64,000 nt of DNA from Apium graveolens (lineage: Eukaryota; Streptophyta; Magnoliopsida; Apiales; Apiaceae), in contig NC_133647.1 of assembly GCF_009905375.1 (NCBI RefSeq), forward strand, positions 81,186,442 through 81,250,441. Reading direction: 5' to 3'. The position numbers and the translations under genes were made by a program. Numbering within the stretch: the first letter of the stretch is position 1; the number at the start of each line of letters is the position of its first letter. This document shows, piece after piece, positions 60,622-64,000 of this stretch. The notes under the pieces were generated by a model. That model saw only the letters and a list, made by a program, of their open reading frames with translations, was not told where the DNA came from and ran no database searches.

Positions 60622-61079
60622 TAATGTAGCACTCGACGGATAAGAATTATAGTCCCGACGGATAACTCATTATAGTCCCGACGGATGATTAACTTATTAT
60701 CCATCGAGTGAGCTTATGTAATAATAAGTTTGTAGCACAGTGTTGTATCACCTTTGTATAGAATCTGAAGTAGCATATAAGTCATGTTTGACTTTAACTA
60801 GATATGCAGAAGAGGTTGATTACTGTACATAAGTAATGTCTTGTAATTCTGTATAAGTGAAATGAAGTCAAGTGCCAAAATAGCTATCAACGGATGCTTA
60901 ACAAGCTTCGACGGATGATCAAATGACTATCAACGGATGTTTACATAGCAGTCGACGGATGATCAATTAAGTCTCGACGATGATCTGAAAGTCGACTGAT
61001 GATCATATCAATTTCAAACATCAGTTGAACAGTGAAAGCTGACACACAACCGTTGAGTTGGATACAAGTACACTGTGGA
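60622..61079. repeat. LTR-like sequence with CGACGGATGA repeats
   Basis: This stretch between element D and the gap has about nine words of the form CGACGGAT or CAACGGAT, often followed by GATC or AACT, and one inverted copy (ATCCATCGAG). There is no coding sequence. It resembles the repeat-rich U3 of a copia LTR, but no boundaries are visible because the gap follows. Confidence 0.45.
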
Positions 61080-61179
61080 NNNNNNNNNNNNNNNNNNNNN
61101 NNNNNNNNNNNNNNNNNNNNNNNNNNNNNNNNNNNNNNNNNNNNNNNNNNNNNNNNNNNNNNNNNNNNNNNNNNNNNNN
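61080..61179. other. Assembly gap, 100 N
   Basis: Exactly 100 N bases, a conventional placeholder for a gap of unknown length. Confidence 1.
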
Positions 61180-61289
61180 ATAAGTTTTGATACAAACAAA
61201 AGTCCAGACATAAGTTAATGATAAAATTACAAAATGAAAAAAAAAAAACTACTCCTACATGCGGGAGCCTTCATTCTCTTGTCCTTTAT

Positions 61290-63053
61290 CAGCACCTTCA
61301 TCATCCTTCGCAGGAGAAGCGGGAGGAGAAACAGTGTTCGATCCAAGATGCGATCATCTGGTGGGGAGTGAAGAGGGCATCTATGTTGTCCCTCCGTCTC
61401 AGCTGCTCAGGACTTATAAAGTCCTTAGGGTCGACTAAGCCCGGAGCCTCCAAAACCGCCTTTACGGCCGAATCACCCCTGAGTAAACTGTAGGGAATAA
61501 AGACCTCATCATGAATCTCCATGAGATTCTTAAACTTGTCAGAATCCATGTAGTCATCAATGAGCTTATCCTTACGCTCCTAAGTTCACCAGCTCGGAAT
61601 GAGCCTTAGCCGCTCCTCCTTCTTCGTGTCCAGCTTCTTCTCCAGGACCTTGGCTCTCTCTCCATTTCTTCATCTCCTTCTCAAACCCATCAGAGTTACC
61701 CTCCAGGACCTCGCTGATGGAGGGCCGCTGGAAGTAGGGTTACTGCAAAGAAAATATGAGTTAACACAAGTTCGTTGAAATACAAGAAAGTTGGAATTCA
61801 AAGAAAAAGAAAAAAAGAAAGTACCGTAGCTTGGGCTTAAGAACCCAGAAGCTCAATAGTCTCGATATCACTCCCGTAACAATGTCAGTAAAATCGTGGG
61901 GAGTGATGGAATGGTACGACCAATCCTTAGCATGTTTGGTGGATCCAACCACCGTATCGCTCCTCCTGAAGCCCCAGTTAGCCTGAAGGAATGTGCCTTA
62001 AGTGGGGATCCAATCATCCCCCAGCTCGACCACCGGGACGTGGGGCTTAAGGAAAGTAGGACGTCAGGCTGCTCTGGGGTCCTTGTTTAGCTTGGCCCTC
62101 TTCTGGCGGCCAGACTCCACTTCCTTGGGCTGTTGACGTTATTGATGGGCCTCGCAAGCTGAAAGAAAAGATAGAAGGAATATAAATTGCAGGAGATAAA
62201 ATGTTACAGTTAAAGGGAAGGAAAAATAGCTATCAGTTATAAATTTACCTTATCACTGGCTGAGAGGAGACCAACTTTCTTCAGAAAAAAATCCTCTAAG
62301 AGGGTCCAGGTGTCTGTTTTCCCATCATCTGAAATTAAGGCTTGATAGGCCACCTCCTCCTCATCAGATAACCTGATGCTACCTGGACTCCATCTAACAC
62401 TTTGCAAAGGGCCTACGGAAGAGTGTGGCCAATCACCCCCGGCCCAGGTCAGCCTAACGAACTCATCCCTCCATTTGGGGTGTTCTCAAACTATGGAATT
62501 ACTATCAAAAGATATGGGGGATTTTGGGCGTTGACGAATTAAAACCCAACCCGGTTGACGCATGGAGCTATTATAGATTGGAAAACTTTCCTAAAGACAG
62601 CTCCGAAAGAGGGAAAATTGTTTCTAAGACAAAGGACCATAAAACAGATAATGTTCCTTCAAGTGTTAGAGGGAGTTGACAAGGGTTGATTGTACATCAG
62701 CGAGTAAGCGAGGAATAAATTCATGGAATGGGAACCTAAGACCCGCGGTCAGGGCTCCTCGATAAATAAACAAGGTATCCCCTCCCAGTTACATGTCCTA
62801 TCCCCATGGGCGGCTGGAGTAATCCTAAGGTGGGTGGAAGTCTGTACAGGGTGTTCATGGACTCGATTCTACCATCTAACTCATGAAAGGTGTTACCGTG
62901 GTTATACGAATCTTAACTCAGATAGAGAGGGATATTCATCACCTCTAGAGTTAATCATATCAATTAGGGAAGTAACGGAGATTGAATTTGAAGTTTGTAC
63001 CTCTCTTAGAAACATTCATCTTCTGCAAACGAAGCCAAGTCACGATCCGCCAT
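61290..63053 (-). pseudogene. Transposase_28-type (putative gypsy type transposon) gene, broken
   Basis: The minus-strand ATG at 63053 starts MADRDLASFAEDECF and then meets a stop. Further down, segments match what I recall of the plant 'putative gypsy type transposon' family: a YRGALTAGLRFPFHEFIPRLLADVQ segment near 62760-62690, a WRDEFVRLTWAGGDW segment near 62490, and SDEEEVAYQAL near 62370. An NWGFRRSDTVVGSTKHAKDWSYHSITPHDF segment lies near 61980-61890. The tail is LRRRDNIDALF near 61400. Two GT-AG introns fit: 62248-62159 and 61824-61743. Multiple stops and frameshifts interrupt the frame. Such proteins are gag-like parts of gypsy-related elements. Family assignment is from memory of the motif pattern. 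Confidence 0.55.
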
Positions 63054-63190
63054 TGATATGCTTCGGTTGAATGCTCGAAAACCCAGAAAAACTTGAGAAA
63101 GGTGGAGCTGCGGGGCTGAGGTCGCCGGAAATCGCCTTCTCAAAGGGAGAACTCTAGAGAGAATTGTGAGGAAAGTATGAGAAATGTGAA

Positions 63191-63214
63191 GTGAAGTGAG
63201 GATTCTCACTTCAC
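63191..63214. promoter_or_regulatory. Perfect hairpin next to a TATA box
   Basis: GTGAAGTGAG and CTCACTTCAC form perfect 10-base arms around a 4-base loop. On the minus strand the hairpin lies just downstream of TATATAAG (63230-63223), near the expected transcription start of the gene at 63053. Roles at DNA or RNA level are inferred. Confidence 0.6.
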
Positions 63215-63221
63215 ACTACAC

Positions 63222-63230
63222 TTATATAAG
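63222..63230 (-). promoter_or_regulatory. TATA box upstream of the Transposase_28-type gene
   Basis: TATATAAG on the minus strand lies about 170 bases before the ATG at 63053, with a C/T-rich leader in between. Confidence 0.45.
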
Positions 63231-63367
63231 AGAAAAGCTCGGATACGAGGCGTTTTTAGGCCCATGTAGCCAGGCCAACCTAAAAAAACCCATCTACAAG
63301 AAGTATCGGAATAATCTAGAAGCTCATGGAAAAATGAAGGGTCGAAAATCGACCAGAATTTTAAGAT

Positions 63368-63670
63368 GGTTCGATCAGAGTCTGAGCGACAAAAGAAAAT
63401 CCTGATCGATATTTCATTCGAAAAAAGGGAAGAAATCCATGAGTTCGATCAGAGTCCTGATCGACACAAAAAAGGATCCTGATCGATATCTCATTCGAAC
63501 AAAGGAAAGAAGTTCACTAAGTTCGATCAGAGTCCTGATCGACACAAAAAGAGATCCAGATCGATATCATCGAATAAAAGGGAAAGAAATCCATTGAATT
63601 CGATCAGAGTCCTGATCGACACAAAACCGAATCCAGATCGATACTTCATTCGATCAAAATGGTAGAAAGC
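63368..63670. repeat. ~75-80 bp tandem array with GATCAGAGTCCTGATCGA
   Basis: About four units carry TTCGATCAGAGTCCTGATCG, then ACACAAAA, then ATCCAGATCGATA or ATCCTGATCGATA, and an A/G-rich section. The array is upstream of the minus-strand gene at 61290-63053. Confidence 0.85.
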
Positions 63671-63679
63671 CACCTAGTT

Positions 63680-64000
63680 CGATTAGGATCCTGATCGAAA
63701 TCGATCAGGAATCCTGGTCGATTCTGCCCAGATCCTGGTCGAAGGTTCAACCGACTAGAATGTCACTTTGAAGGCTAGTTCGATCAGAATCCTGATCGAA
63801 ATCGATCAGGATGTTCTGATCGATTCTGCATAGATCGTGGTCGAAATCCAATTGACCAGAGTGTTACTTTCTGAGCTAGTTCGATCAGGATCCTGATCAA
63901 AATCGATCAGGATCCTGATCGAAATCGATCAGAAATCCTAATCGATTTTGTATACATCCTGATCGATTTTAAGCTAGAAAATTGAGGGAAATTCCAGAAA
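63680..64000. repeat. ~110-120 bp tandem array with palindromic cores
   Basis: About three units carry TTCGAT-AGGATCCTGATCGA-type cores, then AAATCGATCAGGA, then TGGTCGA or TAATCGATT stretches. The perfect palindrome CGATCAGGATCCTGATCG occurs near 63903. The array runs to the window edge. Confidence 0.85.

Noticed and set aside
63006..63209. 67-codon ORF with upstream in-frame Met
   Set aside because: The first part overlaps the hairpin and leader just after the TATA box. I prefer the ATG at 63053 as the gene start.
63368..64000. CRISPR-like array
   Set aside because: Units are direct repeats without unique spacers of constant length, in plant sequence with no cas genes. They are ordinary tandem repeats.

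Overview
This is a repeat-dense stretch of a plant nuclear genome, probably from a eudicot. It is AT-rich, and almost every recognisable coding fragment belongs to a Ty1/copia or Ty3/gypsy LTR retrotransposon. I see no convincing host gene, rRNA, tRNA gene or CRISPR array. Runs of 100 N at 61080-61179 mark a scaffold gap. The species cannot be named from the sequence alone.

Layout. (1) 1-7294 is the 3' part of a Sirevirus-like copia element, S1: RNase H tail, long spacer, a short accessory ORF, a large env-position ORF, polypurine tract and 3' LTR. (2) 7295-15182 is non-coding gypsy-LTR-like debris with a 1 kb direct repeat. (3) 15314-17240 is a decayed minus-strand copia gag/integrase fragment. 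(4) From about 17270 to 47353 lies a second Sirevirus-like element, C, split by nested insertions. Gypsy/chromovirus A (18672-39755, target duplication GATAC) lies in its gag. Copia B (27633-35239, minus strand, duplication CTTGC) lies inside A's integrase. A solo copia LTR (41884-43208, duplication CATAT) lies in C's integrase. (5) Gypsy/chromovirus D (47354-60621, minus strand) is the same family as A. It has nearly identical LTRs and an unbroken 1537-codon gag-pol, but its flanks do not form a target duplication. (6) 60622-61079 is an LTR-like stretch with CGACGGATGA repeats. (7) After the gap comes a decayed minus-strand gene resembling the 'putative gypsy type transposon' (Transposase_28) family, then palindromic tandem repeats to the window end.

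The strongest candidate for something undescribed is in chromoviruses A and D. Each LTR carries, about 240 bases before its 3' end, a short exon whose peptide begins MVRFKQTARKT. After removal of Met it matches the histone H3 tail (ARTKQTARKS) at positions 2 and 4-9, in the same register. The exon ends in CAG|GT. A conserved AG acceptor downstream of the primer-binding site restores frame, phase 0, with a 118-codon coiled-coil-like ORF in both elements. The implied 139-residue protein would come from a spliced RNA that has lost the primer-binding site. The same elements encode an integrase with a C-terminal chromodomain, a class of domain that can read methylated H3. H3 mimicry is therefore a testable hypothesis.

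A second candidate is the short post-pol ORF shared by Sireviruses S1 and C. Its C-terminal 18 codons differ almost only at synonymous positions, and each copy sits behind its own TATA-like box.
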